A DNA stretch of 64,000 bases. Origin: Chromatiales bacterium. GTDB lineage: Bacteria; Pseudomonadota; Gammaproteobacteria; JAGRGH01. Shown here piece after piece: positions 26,750 to 36,529 of this stretch. A program made the translations under genes and the position numbers. The notes under the pieces were generated by a model. The model did no database searches. It was not told the origin of the DNA and was given only the letters and a program-made list of their open reading frames with translations. The DNA lies in NCBI GenBank assembly GCA_020445605.1, contig JAGRGH010000027.1, positions 61,717 to 125,716 on the forward strand. Direction: 5' to 3'. The number at the start of each line of letters is the position of its first letter. Within the stretch, counting starts at the first letter, position 1.

Positions 26750-28009
26750 TCAGGGCAGCGGCGTGATCTCGATGGCCTCGTAGTTCTGCGTCTGGCGCGT
26801 CCATTTCAGACGCACACGATAACGCTGCCCGTCGTGCAGCAGGTTCTGGATCGTGATGGTGTCATTGGAATCATGCGTGACCGTCGCACCCGAGAGGCTG
26901 ACGAGACCATCGTCAAAAACAAACGGGTTGTCGAAGCTGTCCACCGTGAAGGTGACCAACAACTGCTCGACACCCCCCAGATTATCGGTCGCCAGCAGTC
27001 GAATCGTATGCTCACCCGGCCCTATGTTGTCACCGAAGTTCAGCGCAATATTGAATCCTGATTCACCCGAACCGGCATATTGAGGAAAGGCATCGCCAAC
27101 ATCCGGACGAGGTCCATGGTGTTCAAGATCACCATGGAACACGCCGTCGATATAGAGCGAAAGCCGGGTCGGCGGATTCAGCGCAACAAGATAACCCCTG
27201 AGGTTGCGCACGCCGGCCTTGACCGATCCCGAAAACGGGTCTTCCACGCTCAGGCGCATCGGTGGATTGCTGGCGCCGGAGGATGAACCACCACTCGATG
27301 CGCTCCCCGACGAGCTGCCGCTGCCCGAGGAAGACGATCCGCCAGACGAGGAGCTCGAAGACGAGCTTGAGGACGATCCACCGACCGGTTCGCCGAAGAG
27401 CGCGGCCACACCGTTCAGGTCATCCGCTAACGGCGAGATGACCGTCGACCCGCTGCTGATCACTGCCCGCATGATCGCAGCCTGAGAAAACTCATGGTCC
27501 AAGCCGAGGGCATGTCCCAGCTCGTGCACGGCGACGCGGCGGAAATCCGACACGCTCGACTGCCAAGGGCCATCGTAGACATTCCACAGCTCGTTCTGGT
27601 TGAAGACGATGTCCGTCTCGAGCGTTTGGTTGTTCGATGGATTGAAATAGGTCGTCGTGATCGCCAGTGTGGAGCTTCCGAACGAGTCGCCGCAGTTGGT
27701 CGGAAAAAAACCCGCGCCGTTGCGTCCGCCGTCTTCAGGAATTCCAATCCCCGTTCCGGCGCAGGGGTGCGATGGATTGGAGTTGCCGACGGTGAAACTA
27801 AAATTCGTCGTGCTGTTCCACTTCTCCGCTGCCTGGGCGAAGGCGGCGTTCCAGCTGGTACCGGAAGGGCTGAGTGCAGCAAGGTTGAGCAGGATGTTCA
27901 CGTGAAAGGTCGCCGCCGGCGTTGGCCATTTCGGGCCAAGCAGTTCATAGGCAGCACTCGATCCCGCACCCAAGGCGGCCAGCAGCGCAATACCCGCAAC
28001 GCGGTTCAC
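26750..28009 (-). CDS. Secreted matrixin-like zinc metalloprotease with Ser/Gly linker
   Basis: This 419-residue protein has a signal peptide (about residues 1-20) and a matrixin/metzincin catalytic domain. The zinc motif HELGHALGLDH is at residues 162-172, and the Met-turn is AAIMRA near residue 180. A Ser/Gly-rich linker of about 40 residues (about 212-250) joins it to a C-terminal beta-rich region with VEDPFSGSVKAGVRNLRG and a likely Ig-like fold. GTG is the start and overlaps the upstream partner gene by 4 bp. The role is probably extracellular proteolysis. Confidence 0.85.
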   Translation of the reverse strand: MNRVAGIALLAALGAGSSAAYELLGPKWPTPAATFHVNILLNLAALSPSGTSWNAAFAQAAEKWNSTTNFSFTVGNSNPSHPCAGTGIGIPEDGGRNGAGFFPTNCGDSFGSSTLAITTTYFNPSNNQTLETDIVFNQNELWNVYDGPWQSSVSDFRRVAVHELGHALGLDHEFSQAAIMRAVISSGSTVISPLADDLNGVAALFGEPVGGSSSSSSSSSSSGGSSSSGSGSSSGSASSGGSSSGASNPPMRLSVEDPFSGSVKAGVRNLRGYLVALNPPTRLSLYIDGVFHGDLEHHGPRPDVGDAFPQYAGSGESGFNIALNFGDNIGPGEHTIRLLATDNLGGVEQLLVTFTVDSFDNPFVFDDGLVSLSGATVTHDSNDTITIQNLLHDGQRYRVRLKWTRQTQNYEAIEITPLP

Positions 28010-28638
28010 CTTGTCAGCTCCCGCAGCCGCGCCTTGAAGGTCTCGACATCCATCGGCGCTTCGTCGGCGATCTGGGGCGAGGTCAGCACCCCGGGCGCGG
28101 TTCCCGTCGAGAGCCCGCGCCGAACTGCGGACGGGCGCGCCTCGATGCTGAACACCGGTCGACCGACCGCCGTGCGCACGATGCCGCGCTGGCCGGGCGA
28201 CGCACTGACGAGGAAATGACCCTGCGTCCAGCCCAGCAGTGGGTTGACCTGGCGCCGATCGAGTCGCTCTACGAAGTACACCCCATGCTCGCCGACCGCC
28301 GGGATGCGCATGTCGGAGACTTCCATTGCGAGGTGTCCGAGCCGACCGCCGCTGAAGGCGAGGTCGATGGTCGGTTGCGCCCAGCGCCCGGCAACGACAT
28401 CCAGCACCTCGAACGTTACGAGGGTGTAGATGTCGCGCGCGTGTTGGCCCTGCTCGACGCGTTGCCCCACTACCCGGCCCTCGAATACGAGTTCGGCGCT
28501 CGTCGCGAGGTAGTCGATCGGCAGTTCGACCACCGAGCTCGCCTGTGCGCCCGCCGGCGCGGCCAATGCCAGAAGCCAGACGAGCGCCAGCAGCAGGCGT
28601 CGGCAGGAATATGCGCAGCAGGGAACGGGTGGTTCCAT
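28006..28638 (-). CDS. Exported partner of the matrixin-like protease, unknown function
   Basis: This 210-residue protein has an Arg-containing signal peptide (about residues 1-32, ending near AGAQA) and a beta-rich mature part with ELVFEGRVVGQRVE, VTFEVLDVVAGRW and GEHGVYFVERLD. I do not recognise it. Its stop codon overlaps the GTG of the metalloprotease gene, so the two are made together. It may be an inhibitor, chaperone or maturation factor of the protease; that is inference from position. Confidence 0.7.
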   Translation of the reverse strand: MEPPVPCCAYSCRRLLLALVWLLALAAPAGAQASSVVELPIDYLATSAELVFEGRVVGQRVEQGQHARDIYTLVTFEVLDVVAGRWAQPTIDLAFSGGRLGHLAMEVSDMRIPAVGEHGVYFVERLDRRQVNPLLGWTQGHFLVSASPGQRGIVRTAVGRPVFSIEARPSAVRRGLSTGTAPGVLTSPQIADEAPMDVETFKARLRELTR

Positions 28639-28776
28639 ATTTCAGATGCTAGATCCGATCTGGCTCGAAGTCCGGACCGCAGGCGCGGGTGGCGCCCGCG
28701 GCCGATCGGGCGGAGTGTTTCAGTCGATCTCACCCTGCCCGAGTTCGCCGGCCCGGGCCACCGATCGGGTCACGTT

Positions 28777-30669
28777 TCAGCGCCGGCCGGCACTGCGCAG
28801 TGGAGCACCGTTCGCGCGGGCGGGGTTCACGTCCGGCTCGCCAGGTCCGACGAGCCGTTGCAGGGCGTCGACCGCGCGCGTGGCGTCGCGTGCGCTGACC
28901 GCCTCGCGAATCTGCGCGAGCGCGCCTTCCACCCAGTCCGGCGGGGCCGCGGCGGGGCGCGCGAGCAGAATCTTCGAATGCCCGCTTGGGACAACCTGCT
29001 CGGCCGTCTCGAACAGCGACTCACCAAGCCGCTCGCCCGGGCGAAGCCCGGTGTAGACGATCTCGACATCCCGCCCTGGCTCGTGCCCGGACAGGCGGAT
29101 CATCTGCTCGGCGAGATCGGCAATGCGGATCGGCTGCCCCATGTCGAGCACGAACACCTCGCCGCCTTCGGCCACCGTGGCCCCCTGCAGAATCAGGTGA
29201 CAGGCCTCCGGTATGGTCATGAAGAACCGCTCCATGTCCGGGTGCGTGACGGTCACCGGGCCACCACGGCTGATCTGCTCGCGAAAGATCGGGATCACGC
29301 TGCCGGCGGAATTCAGCACGTTGCCGAATCGCACGACCACGAAGCGCGTGGCGCTTTGGCCCTGTAGCGCGCGCACGATGAGTTCAGCGGCCTTTTTCGT
29401 GCGGCCCATGACGTTGACCGGCGCAACGGCCTTGTCGGTCGAGATCAGCACGAAACGCTCGACGCCAGCGGCAAGCGCCGCACGCGCGACGACTTCGGTC
29501 CCCAACACGTTATTGCCGACCGCCGGCAACACCTGCCCTTCCAGCAGCGGTACGTGCTTGTAGGCGGCCGCATGGAACAGAAACTGCGGGCGGACCTCGT
29601 AGAGCAGTGCGCCGATCGCCACCGCGTCGCGGATGTCGACGAGTTCGCAGCGACAGCGGTCGGTAAAACCCGCCGAGGCGAGATCCATCGAGATGGCGTG
29701 CAAGCCATTTTCATTCTGGTCGACCAGCACCAGAAGCTCGGGTTCGGCCGCAACGATCTGTCGGCACAGTTCGGAACCGATCGAGCCGGCCGCGCCCGTC
29801 ACCACCACCCGTTTGCCGGCCAGCGCCGCAAACACCGGCCCCGGATCGAACCGTACGGATTCGCGTCCGAGGATGTCGCCGATCGACACTTCGCGAAGCT
29901 GGCGCAGGCCGACGCTGCCCGAGAGCATATCGGCCACGGCCGGCAGGGTCCGGAACGGCACGCCGGCGCGCTCGCACTGCTCGACAATCGCCCGCATCTG
30001 GTCGCTGCGCGCCGACGGAATCGCGATCATGATCAGCTGGATGCCGAGCTTCTGGACCAGCGCCGGAATGTCGCGCGTGACACCGGCGATCGGCAGGTCA
30101 TGGATGCGCCGGCCGAGCTTCTGGCGGTCGTCGTCGATCAGCGCGATGGGCTGGTAGCGATCATGTGCATTGCGCACGAGGTCGCGCACGAGCAGCTCGC
30201 CGGCACGCCCGGCACCGACGATCAGCACGCGTTCGCCACTGGACAGCCGCAGCTTGTGGTCCTTGAGCCAGCGGTAGAACAGCCGCGGACCGCCCAGCAG
30301 AACGAGCAGCAACAGAGCGTACAGCGGCAACACCGAACGCGGCACGCCGCTGGCGCGCACGGTCAGAAACAGTGTGACGCCAATGATCACCACGCCGGTC
30401 AGCACCGCCTTGCCGATGCGAACGAGATCGGGCAGCGAGGCGAAGCGCCAGACGCCGCGATACAGTCCGAAATACCAGAACGCCATGACCTGCACGGCGA
30501 GCACGACGGGCAGCGCCCCCCAGGCCACGCTGGAGAAACTGTCGGGAATCGGGCCCAGATTGAACCGCAGCCAGTAGGCGCCGAGCCACGCGGGCACGAT
30601 CATCGCCACGTCGTGAATGAACACGCCCGAGCGATGGCGAATCCGGTTGATGAAATCTGCGAGCTTCAC
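28777..30669 (-). CDS. Membrane-bound NDP-sugar 4,6-dehydratase (CapD/WbpM family)
   Basis: This 630-residue protein has four N-terminal membrane helices and two Rossmann modules: a CoA-binding-like domain with LIVGAGRAGELL (about residues 149-160) and the SDR domain with VTGAAGSIGSEL (about 291-302). The catalytic site is the WbpM-type variant STDKAV ... MGRTKKAAE, with Met in place of Tyr before Lys. These enzymes convert UDP-GlcNAc to 4-keto-6-deoxy sugars for surface glycans. The start is GTG. It is the last of three minus-strand polysaccharide genes. Confidence 0.9.
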   Translation of the reverse strand: MKLADFINRIRHRSGVFIHDVAMIVPAWLGAYWLRFNLGPIPDSFSSVAWGALPVVLAVQVMAFWYFGLYRGVWRFASLPDLVRIGKAVLTGVVIIGVTLFLTVRASGVPRSVLPLYALLLLVLLGGPRLFYRWLKDHKLRLSSGERVLIVGAGRAGELLVRDLVRNAHDRYQPIALIDDDRQKLGRRIHDLPIAGVTRDIPALVQKLGIQLIMIAIPSARSDQMRAIVEQCERAGVPFRTLPAVADMLSGSVGLRQLREVSIGDILGRESVRFDPGPVFAALAGKRVVVTGAAGSIGSELCRQIVAAEPELLVLVDQNENGLHAISMDLASAGFTDRCRCELVDIRDAVAIGALLYEVRPQFLFHAAAYKHVPLLEGQVLPAVGNNVLGTEVVARAALAAGVERFVLISTDKAVAPVNVMGRTKKAAELIVRALQGQSATRFVVVRFGNVLNSAGSVIPIFREQISRGGPVTVTHPDMERFFMTIPEACHLILQGATVAEGGEVFVLDMGQPIRIADLAEQMIRLSGHEPGRDVEIVYTGLRPGERLGESLFETAEQVVPSGHSKILLARPAAAPPDWVEGALAQIREAVSARDATRAVDALQRLVGPGEPDVNPARANGAPLRSAGRR

Positions 30670-30760
30670 TGGCCTGCGGCTGCGTGGGCGCCCGGGGCGA
30701 ATTGGCGCATTTTATCAGGCGGTGGCGGCCCGCCCGGCCGACCCTCTCCCGGCCGGGCGG

Positions 30761-31573
30761 CTACCACCAACGCCAGCCGTGGCGATTGAAAAAACGCACG
30801 GCCGATCGCGCGAACCAGAAACGGTGACGCGGGCCCTTGCGCGCGGCCTGCCCACCACCGTGAACAATGCGCATGTTCGGCACCTGACCGACCGCGCCAA
30901 GCCGGAGCGACAGGTCGAAATCCTCGAAATACATGAAGAACTTCGGATCGAATCCGCCGATCTCCCGAAGCACCGGACCGCGCGCGAGCATGAAACAGCC
31001 GCTGGCGAGCGGCACGGCGGCCGGCGCGGTCTCCCGATCGAGCGCATGCAATTCGTAGCGCGCCAGCCGGGCGGCAAAGCGCTCGCGCAAGCGCCGCGGC
31101 GCGAAACCACGCAACCACAGATCGAACACGGTCGGGATGGCCTTGCTCAGGTGCGCATGCGCACCGGCCGGCGTGCGCCCGACCGGTGCGAGCAACCGCC
31201 ACCGCGGTTCACGCGCAAGGACCTCCAGACCAGCGCTCAGCGCCGTCGGCTCGATCAGGACATCGGGATTCAGGATCAGGTGCGGCCCGTCCCCGGCGCG
31301 CCGGATCGCCCGGTTGTGCGCACCGCCGTAGCCGAGATTGCGTTCGGTCGGCACAAGTTCGTAATCGCCGAGCGTGCTGTCCCAATGTTTGCCGAGCAGT
31401 TCGGCAAGCTGCCGCTGATAGTCGGGGTTGACCGAGTTGTCGATCAAGAACAGGCGCGCGCGGTCGATCTGACCTCGGTCGATCGCGAACCGGATGGCGT
31501 GGCGCAGGCTCTCGAGCGTGGTGGCGAGCGGTCCGATGGGGCTGTGAAAGGTCACCAAGCCGATCGTCAGCAT
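30761..31573 (-). CDS. Family 2 glycosyltransferase
   Basis: This 270-residue protein has a GT-A fold. The N-terminal LTIGLVTFHSP, the LFLIDNS segment and NLGYGGAHNRAIRRAG are typical of rhamnosyl-type GT2 enzymes. The metal/nucleotide DxD equivalent is LILNPDVLIE. FMYFEDFDLSLRLGAVG carries the catalytic-base region. It probably adds a sugar to a lipid-linked glycan at the inner membrane. It overlaps the deacetylase gene by 7 bp. Confidence 0.88.
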   Translation of the reverse strand: MLTIGLVTFHSPIGPLATTLESLRHAIRFAIDRGQIDRARLFLIDNSVNPDYQRQLAELLGKHWDSTLGDYELVPTERNLGYGGAHNRAIRRAGDGPHLILNPDVLIEPTALSAGLEVLAREPRWRLLAPVGRTPAGAHAHLSKAIPTVFDLWLRGFAPRRLRERFAARLARYELHALDRETAPAAVPLASGCFMLARGPVLREIGGFDPKFFMYFEDFDLSLRLGAVGQVPNMRIVHGGGQAARKGPRHRFWFARSAVRFFNRHGWRWW

Positions 31574-32430
31574 GGGGCGGTCAGGCGCTCCAGAAGCTCA
31601 TCGGGCGAATGCCAGTGTTCACCGCACACCAGCCGCGGCAGTGCCCAGCGCGAGTCCGCCCGGGACACGCAGCGACCGGCGGTGTCGAAGGCGGCGCGGG
31701 TGCGGTGCAGCGGCTGATTGGCCGCCCACCAGTGTTCGCGCAGGTAACGGCTAGAATGGCCGAACGGATACGCAAACAGGTTCGGCCAGCGGCCGCCGAC
31801 TCGGGACTGGATGTACCGGGCGGCCTGCACGATCTCGCAGGCGCAGTCCGCATCTCTCGCCACGGCCGTAAAATCGCCACGCCGATCGTTGGGCCCACAG
31901 ACGCGGTCGGCCACGGCGTGCATGTGGTCCCAGGAGTGATTCTGCACACGAATCAGCCCACCGGCCTCGGCCTGTGCCCACCAGTCGTCGGCGAGCCACC
32001 GGCGACCGTCGAAGTTGTGGGTTTCGAGTCTGCGGCGGGTATGCGGATCGGCAATGACGAAAGCCGTCGCACGCAGTCCGGCCTGCACAGCTGGACCGAC
32101 TTCATCGAGGAAGCCCCGGAGCACGGCCGCAAAGCCCGGCTGTAGTCCGAAGCCGGGATAGTTTTCCGGCTCGAAATCGAGGGTTGCGCCGTCATCGAAG
32201 CTGATGACAGCGATCCGCGCGTCGCGCGGAAACTCGCGCAGTCCGGAGTGCCAGTCCACCACCGAGTCGAGCGGCTCGAACCGGAAACCCGCGGCGTGCA
32301 GCCGGCGCAGGTCGGTCGCAAGCGCGACGTGGTCGTTGCGTGCGTATTCGGGCGGGCCGACATTCACCGAATGGTAGGTCAGCACCGCTACTACCGGCGC
32401 GTCGTAGGAAGAATGTTCGTTCGTGGACAT
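31567..32430 (-). CDS. Polysaccharide deacetylase-family protein
   Basis: This 287-residue protein belongs to the NodB-like carbohydrate esterase fold. The metal and catalytic motif I is ISFDDGA (about residue 84), the upstream LTYHSV is typical of the PgaB/IcaB group, and QNHSWDHMH supplies the His pair of motif II. It would remove N-acetyl groups from surface-polysaccharide sugars. No signal peptide is seen, so it may act in the cytoplasm on precursors. It is divergent from the methyltransferase gene at 32500. Confidence 0.82.
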   Translation of the reverse strand: MSTNEHSSYDAPVVAVLTYHSVNVGPPEYARNDHVALATDLRRLHAAGFRFEPLDSVVDWHSGLREFPRDARIAVISFDDGATLDFEPENYPGFGLQPGFAAVLRGFLDEVGPAVQAGLRATAFVIADPHTRRRLETHNFDGRRWLADDWWAQAEAGGLIRVQNHSWDHMHAVADRVCGPNDRRGDFTAVARDADCACEIVQAARYIQSRVGGRWPNLFAYPFGHSSRYLREHWWAANQPLHRTRAAFDTAGRCVSRADSRWALPRLVCGEHWHSPDELLERLTAPC

Positions 32431-32499
32431 GTCGCTTTCCGGCGGTCATTATAGGCGAGTGTCGATGCATGACCCGGCACATTCGCGCATGTCCCACTG

Positions 32500-33639
32500 A
32501 TGCCTACTGAACCGAACACCGACCGGAGCGTGCGCGTGTCGATCATCGAACGCGCGGCGCGTGCGCTCGAACCGATCGAGCTATCCGCACCTGGCATCGA
32601 GGTCAATACCGCCCGACTGCGCCCGCCCGGCATCTATGTCATCGACGCCTCGTGGATCAACAACCCGCTCACGCGTCATCTGCTCGAATTTCATCCGCAC
32701 TGCCTGCACGTTCGGCACGACGATGAGATCACCGAACAGGTCCTGCGCCTCGCGCGGCTTTTCGAACTGCCGGTCTGCATTGAGCGCAACCGGCTCGACG
32801 GAGATCTCTCCTTGTCGCTGCACGGCGCCGAGGAAGGCGCTGCGGCCGAAACCGTAACGACCGCCGCGGGCGCACTGCCAGACCTCTGGCGCCGCCTCGC
32901 ACGGCCGGACGATGCGGACCGCCCTCAGCGCATCGACTATGCGCTCTATGAACTCGGGCTGCGCGACCAGGGCGAACTGGCCGATCAGTATCGCGCGCCG
33001 CTGCAATTTTTCGAGTCCGGAACGACGGCGCTGGATCTCGCCTGCGGCGCCGGCACATTCGTCCGCCTGCTGCTGGCACGCGGGGTCGACGCCATCGGCG
33101 TGGAACGCGACGATCGCGTCGTCCGTTACGTTCGCTCACTCGGGCTGCCTGTCGAACACAGCGATGCGATCGACTATCTCGAACAAACCAACCGACGGTT
33201 CGATCGCGTGTTTTGTTCGCACTTTGTGGAGCATTTGCCGATCGACGTCGTCGAACGGTTGTTGCGCGGGTTGATGCGGGTGCTTTCACCGGGTGGCCGG
33301 GCGGTGCTGGTCTTTCCCGATCCGGAATCGATTCGCTCCCAACTGCTCGGTTTCTGGCGCGACCCGGAACATGTGCGCTTCTATCATCCCGACCTCATCG
33401 AGATGATGGGCAACGCGATCGGACTGAGAACCTTTCACCACAGCCACCGCGAACGACCGCATCCGGTGGGCCCATTCGCCGCGACGCCGCCGCTAGCGGC
33501 CGACGTGTCGGGGACCGACACCGGGGCACTCTTGGCACGAATCGATGCACTGGAAAACAGCGTTCGCGATCTCTGGCGCGCGAACCTCACCTGGGCCTGG
33601 AATGACAACGCATGTCTCGTGTTCGAGCGCAGCCGATGA
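32500..33639 (+). CDS. SAM-dependent methyltransferase of the polysaccharide locus
   Basis: This 379-residue protein has an N-terminal region of about 150 residues without clear match and a class I methyltransferase domain. Motif I is ALDLACGAGTFVRLLL (about residues 176-191), followed by AIGVERDDR and RVFCSHFVEHLP, typical of Methyltransf_23-like enzymes of glycan loci. A short coiled-coil segment (LLARIDALENSVRDLW) lies near the C-terminus. It may methylate a sugar or the end of the chain. The stop overlaps the sulfotransferase ATG by 4 bp. Confidence 0.85.
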   Translation: MPTEPNTDRSVRVSIIERAARALEPIELSAPGIEVNTARLRPPGIYVIDASWINNPLTRHLLEFHPHCLHVRHDDEITEQVLRLARLFELPVCIERNRLDGDLSLSLHGAEEGAAAETVTTAAGALPDLWRRLARPDDADRPQRIDYALYELGLRDQGELADQYRAPLQFFESGTTALDLACGAGTFVRLLLARGVDAIGVERDDRVVRYVRSLGLPVEHSDAIDYLEQTNRRFDRVFCSHFVEHLPIDVVERLLRGLMRVLSPGGRAVLVFPDPESIRSQLLGFWRDPEHVRFYHPDLIEMMGNAIGLRTFHHSHRERPHPVGPFAATPPLAADVSGTDTGALLARIDALENSVRDLWRANLTWAWNDNACLVFERSR

Positions 33640-34406
33640 GCGGACACGACAACAGTCCTTTCTTCATCGTCGGGTCTGTACGCTCCGGTACCACACTGCT
33701 GCGCAACCTGCTGCGCTCCCACGCTCGTCTGGCCTGCCCCGAAGAGACGCATTTTTTTCGTTGGGGTGAGCCCTTCGCCTCGGAACGGTTCAACGCGCCG
33801 TATTTTGCAGCCGACAGCGTGCTGCGCATCCATCGAAACATGGACGGCGTCGCCGAGCACGACTTTGCGCGACTGTTCGACCAGGCCCAAGATCGCGGTG
33901 ACCTGCAGCGGCGCTATGCGTCAGCCTTTCTCGCCGCTCAGGGAAGCCCTGATCGACGCTGGTTCGACAAGACCCCACAGAACGTCTACGGCATACTGTT
34001 GATCAGTGCCCTGTTTCCGGCAGCTCGCTTTGTGCATCTGCATCGCGATCCGCTGAATGTCACGGCCAGCCTGCTGCGAGGCGAACAGCTGCCGGCGCAG
34101 CCGCTCAATGCCGCGATCAATCATTGGCTGGAAGCACGGTGGATCGTTGGGGAATACCAGCGCGGTTTTGCCGACCGGGTGTTCGAGATCGACTATCGCA
34201 ATCTATGCGCGGACGCTGGCCCAGTGCTCGGCGGTCTCCTTCGGTGGCTGAACGAAGATCCCGGTGGCATCAGTGTGAACCTGAGCACAGTTCAGCCCGA
34301 GCGCGATGCATGGCGGCGCGAACTGACCGCCGAGCAAATCGAGACCGTACAGGAACGTTGCAGCGCGTATATGTCGGACTACTCGATCCCGGGTATCACC
34401 GCATGA
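33636..34406 (+). CDS. PAPS-dependent sulfotransferase
   Basis: This 256-residue protein has the 5'-phosphosulfate binding loop IVGSVRSGTTLLRNLL near the N-terminus, the HLHRDPLNV segment (3'-phosphate-binding strand) and the KTPQNVY loop. This is the sulfotransferase superfamily that transfers sulfate from PAPS. The ATG at 33636 overlaps the methyltransferase stop codon (ATGA). It probably sulfates the polysaccharide made by this locus. Its 3' end overlaps the convergent wzt-like gene by 11 bp. Confidence 0.88.
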   Translation: MSGHDNSPFFIVGSVRSGTTLLRNLLRSHARLACPEETHFFRWGEPFASERFNAPYFAADSVLRIHRNMDGVAEHDFARLFDQAQDRGDLQRRYASAFLAAQGSPDRRWFDKTPQNVYGILLISALFPAARFVHLHRDPLNVTASLLRGEQLPAQPLNAAINHWLEARWIVGEYQRGFADRVFEIDYRNLCADAGPVLGGLLRWLNEDPGGISVNLSTVQPERDAWRRELTAEQIETVQERCSAYMSDYSIPGITA

Positions 34407-35742
34407 TCGCGGGCCCGGACGGGTCCACTTCGAGTTCAACGGACTCCATTGCGATCCCCACCAGCCCGCGATGCGGACTCTTGGCTCTTGAGCTCAGTTT
34501 CAACACGTCCCGGTACCAAGCGAGAATCAGCGGCCGATCCTGGGTGCCGGTTCCCACCGCGACGTCAAACAGGTATTCGTCGACCGGCAACACGGGCATG
34601 GTGAATACGAAGCGGGCGCGCACGGTTGCGCCAACGGTCGCGCCCGTTTGGCAGCCGGTTTCAAACGTGTTCTCCCCAAACAGGTTCTGTCCGCGGCGGT
34701 CCTTGATATAGAAACCGACCACAGGCCGGTCGACCGCGGTTTCGAGTCGAGCGGCAACCTCCAGTTCAACCCGCTCGCCGCCCTCACACCAGTTCGAGAC
34801 ACGCCCATCCACGCGCAGATCAACGGATACGAGTTTCGCGCCGCCCACGCCAAACCGCTGCGCGGAATCCAGAACCGTCGTACGATTCTCAACCGTTCGC
34901 GCGCTGCCGTTGGACGGGGCCACCACTGGAGCGCTCGCATCCTGTTCCGAGACCGGCTTTCTCGCCGCCGCCGCGCGCAGGCCGCGCGCCTCGTCTTCGG
35001 GCAGGTCCGTCCAACGGGACGCCGAATACGCTTCGCAGACGGTCTTCGCGTCGCCAAACATGCGCATGCGGCCGTGGTCCAGGAAAAGCACCTGGTCACA
35101 GAGACTCGCAATCGTTGGAATCGAGTGACTCACCAGCAACAGGGTTCCGCGCTGGCTGAATGCCCTGAGAAATCGCATGCATTTCTGCACGAAAAAGATG
35201 TCGCCCACGGCCAGTGATTCGTCAATCACCAGGATGTCAGCATCCACGTGAACGACAACCGAGAACGCCAGACGCATCATCATGCCACTGGAATAGGTTT
35301 TTACCGGGCGTTCGATAAAATCGCCAAGCTCCGCGAACGCGGCAATCTTCGCGAATCGGGCATCGATCTCAGGCCGAGTTAGACCGAAGATCGCAGCATT
35401 GAGGTAAACGTTTTCTCGGCCGGTAAACTCCGGGTTGAATCCGGTGCCCAGTTCCAGCAATGCGGCGACGCGACCCTGAATCTCCACCCTTCCAGAGGAT
35501 GGCTGTAATTTTCCGCACAGCAGTTTGAGCAAGGTCGACTTTCCGGCACCGTTGCGACCGATCACGCCAACGGTCTGGCCTTGGCGTACCTCTAGATCGA
35601 CACCTTCGAGCGCCACGTGTGGACGATAGAAACGGCGCCAACGGCCAAACAGCAGCTGTTTGAGTCGATCACTCGGCCGTTCGTAGAGCGGGTATGATTT
35701 GCTCACCCCGTGGGCACGGATTACCAGCGGCTCAGATGACAT
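34396..35742 (-). CDS. wzt: Polysaccharide ABC exporter ATPase with C-terminal glycan-binding domain (Wzt)
   Basis: This 448-residue protein has an ABC ATPase domain (residues 1-240) with Walker A GRNGAGKST, the signature YSSGMMMRL and Walker B DILVIDESLAVGD. The C-terminal 190 residues form a Wzt-type beta-sandwich (VDLRVDGRVSNWCEGGERVELEV, FVFTMPVLPVDEYLFDVAVG). In Wzt such domains recognise a capped glycan end before export. With the permease it would export a finished glycan across the inner membrane. Confidence 0.92.
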   Translation of the reverse strand: MSSEPLVIRAHGVSKSYPLYERPSDRLKQLLFGRWRRFYRPHVALEGVDLEVRQGQTVGVIGRNGAGKSTLLKLLCGKLQPSSGRVEIQGRVAALLELGTGFNPEFTGRENVYLNAAIFGLTRPEIDARFAKIAAFAELGDFIERPVKTYSSGMMMRLAFSVVVHVDADILVIDESLAVGDIFFVQKCMRFLRAFSQRGTLLLVSHSIPTIASLCDQVLFLDHGRMRMFGDAKTVCEAYSASRWTDLPEDEARGLRAAAARKPVSEQDASAPVVAPSNGSARTVENRTTVLDSAQRFGVGGAKLVSVDLRVDGRVSNWCEGGERVELEVAARLETAVDRPVVGFYIKDRRGQNLFGENTFETGCQTGATVGATVRARFVFTMPVLPVDEYLFDVAVGTGTQDRPLILAWYRDVLKLSSRAKSPHRGLVGIAMESVELEVDPSGPAIMR

Positions 35743-36529
35743 CTCCGAACCCCTGTGAGAGTTTCAGGAACAGCCAACGACCGAACGCGGCCATGGCCAC
35801 GCAGATGACGGCAACCATCAGCCACTCACCGGGCGGGGGTAGTTTTTCGGCGAACACGGCATCACGCAGCCAGACCGTTGCGTGTGTGATCGGGTTGAGC
35901 CAATACCAGCCGCGCAGCGTTTCGGGCACCAGATCGAGCGAGTAGAAGACCGGCGCGAGAAACATGAACGCCGGCATGACCGAGCTTACAAGGTTCGGCA
36001 GATCCCGCAGGTAGACGGACAGGGCCGCAACGATCCAGGCCAGCCCGAAAAGCAGGCAAACAAAAGGCGCCAACAATAGCGGAATCGCGGCCCAGTTGGC
36101 GGTGATGGGCTGACCCGAAACGACGGCAGCCAGCAACAGGACTACAAGGCCAAACAGGAACGAGACCGCAGCGGCCGACACCGAGATCAGCGGCAGCATC
36201 TCGACCGGAAACACGACCTGGCGGACGTATCGATCATTGTCCAACACCGCGCGACTGCTGGTCGTCACCGCCTCGGCGAACCAGCTGAACAGCAGGAGCC
36301 CCGAGTAAAGATGCAGCGCGAAATCCAGCAGACTGTCGTTCTGCGCGCCGCCCCAGCGGGCCTTCAGGATCACGCCGAACACCAGCGTATAGATCGCCAG
36401 CAGGACAAGCGGGTAGAGTACGAGCCAACTCAACCCGAGGATGGAACCCCGGTATCGCGCCTGGATGGTGCGCAGTGTGAGCGCCTTGTACAGGCTCCAG
36501 GTGATCCGCGGCGAAAGGCTATGTTGCAC
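35732..36529 (-). CDS. wzm: Polysaccharide ABC exporter permease (Wzm)
   Basis: This 265-residue protein has about six membrane helices of the ABC-2 type. Motifs are RTIQARYRGSILGLSWLVLYPL near the N-terminus and FLAPVFYSLDLVPETLRGWYWLNP near the middle. It forms the channel with the Wzt-like ATPase, whose gene follows with an 11-bp overlap. The start is GTG at 36529 and overlaps the ATG of the divergent acyltransferase by 9 bp. Confidence 0.92.
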   Translation of the reverse strand: MQHSLSPRITWSLYKALTLRTIQARYRGSILGLSWLVLYPLVLLAIYTLVFGVILKARWGGAQNDSLLDFALHLYSGLLLFSWFAEAVTTSSRAVLDNDRYVRQVVFPVEMLPLISVSAAAVSFLFGLVVLLLAAVVSGQPITANWAAIPLLLAPFVCLLFGLAWIVAALSVYLRDLPNLVSSVMPAFMFLAPVFYSLDLVPETLRGWYWLNPITHATVWLRDAVFAEKLPPPGEWLMVAVICVAMAAFGRWLFLKLSQGFGDVI

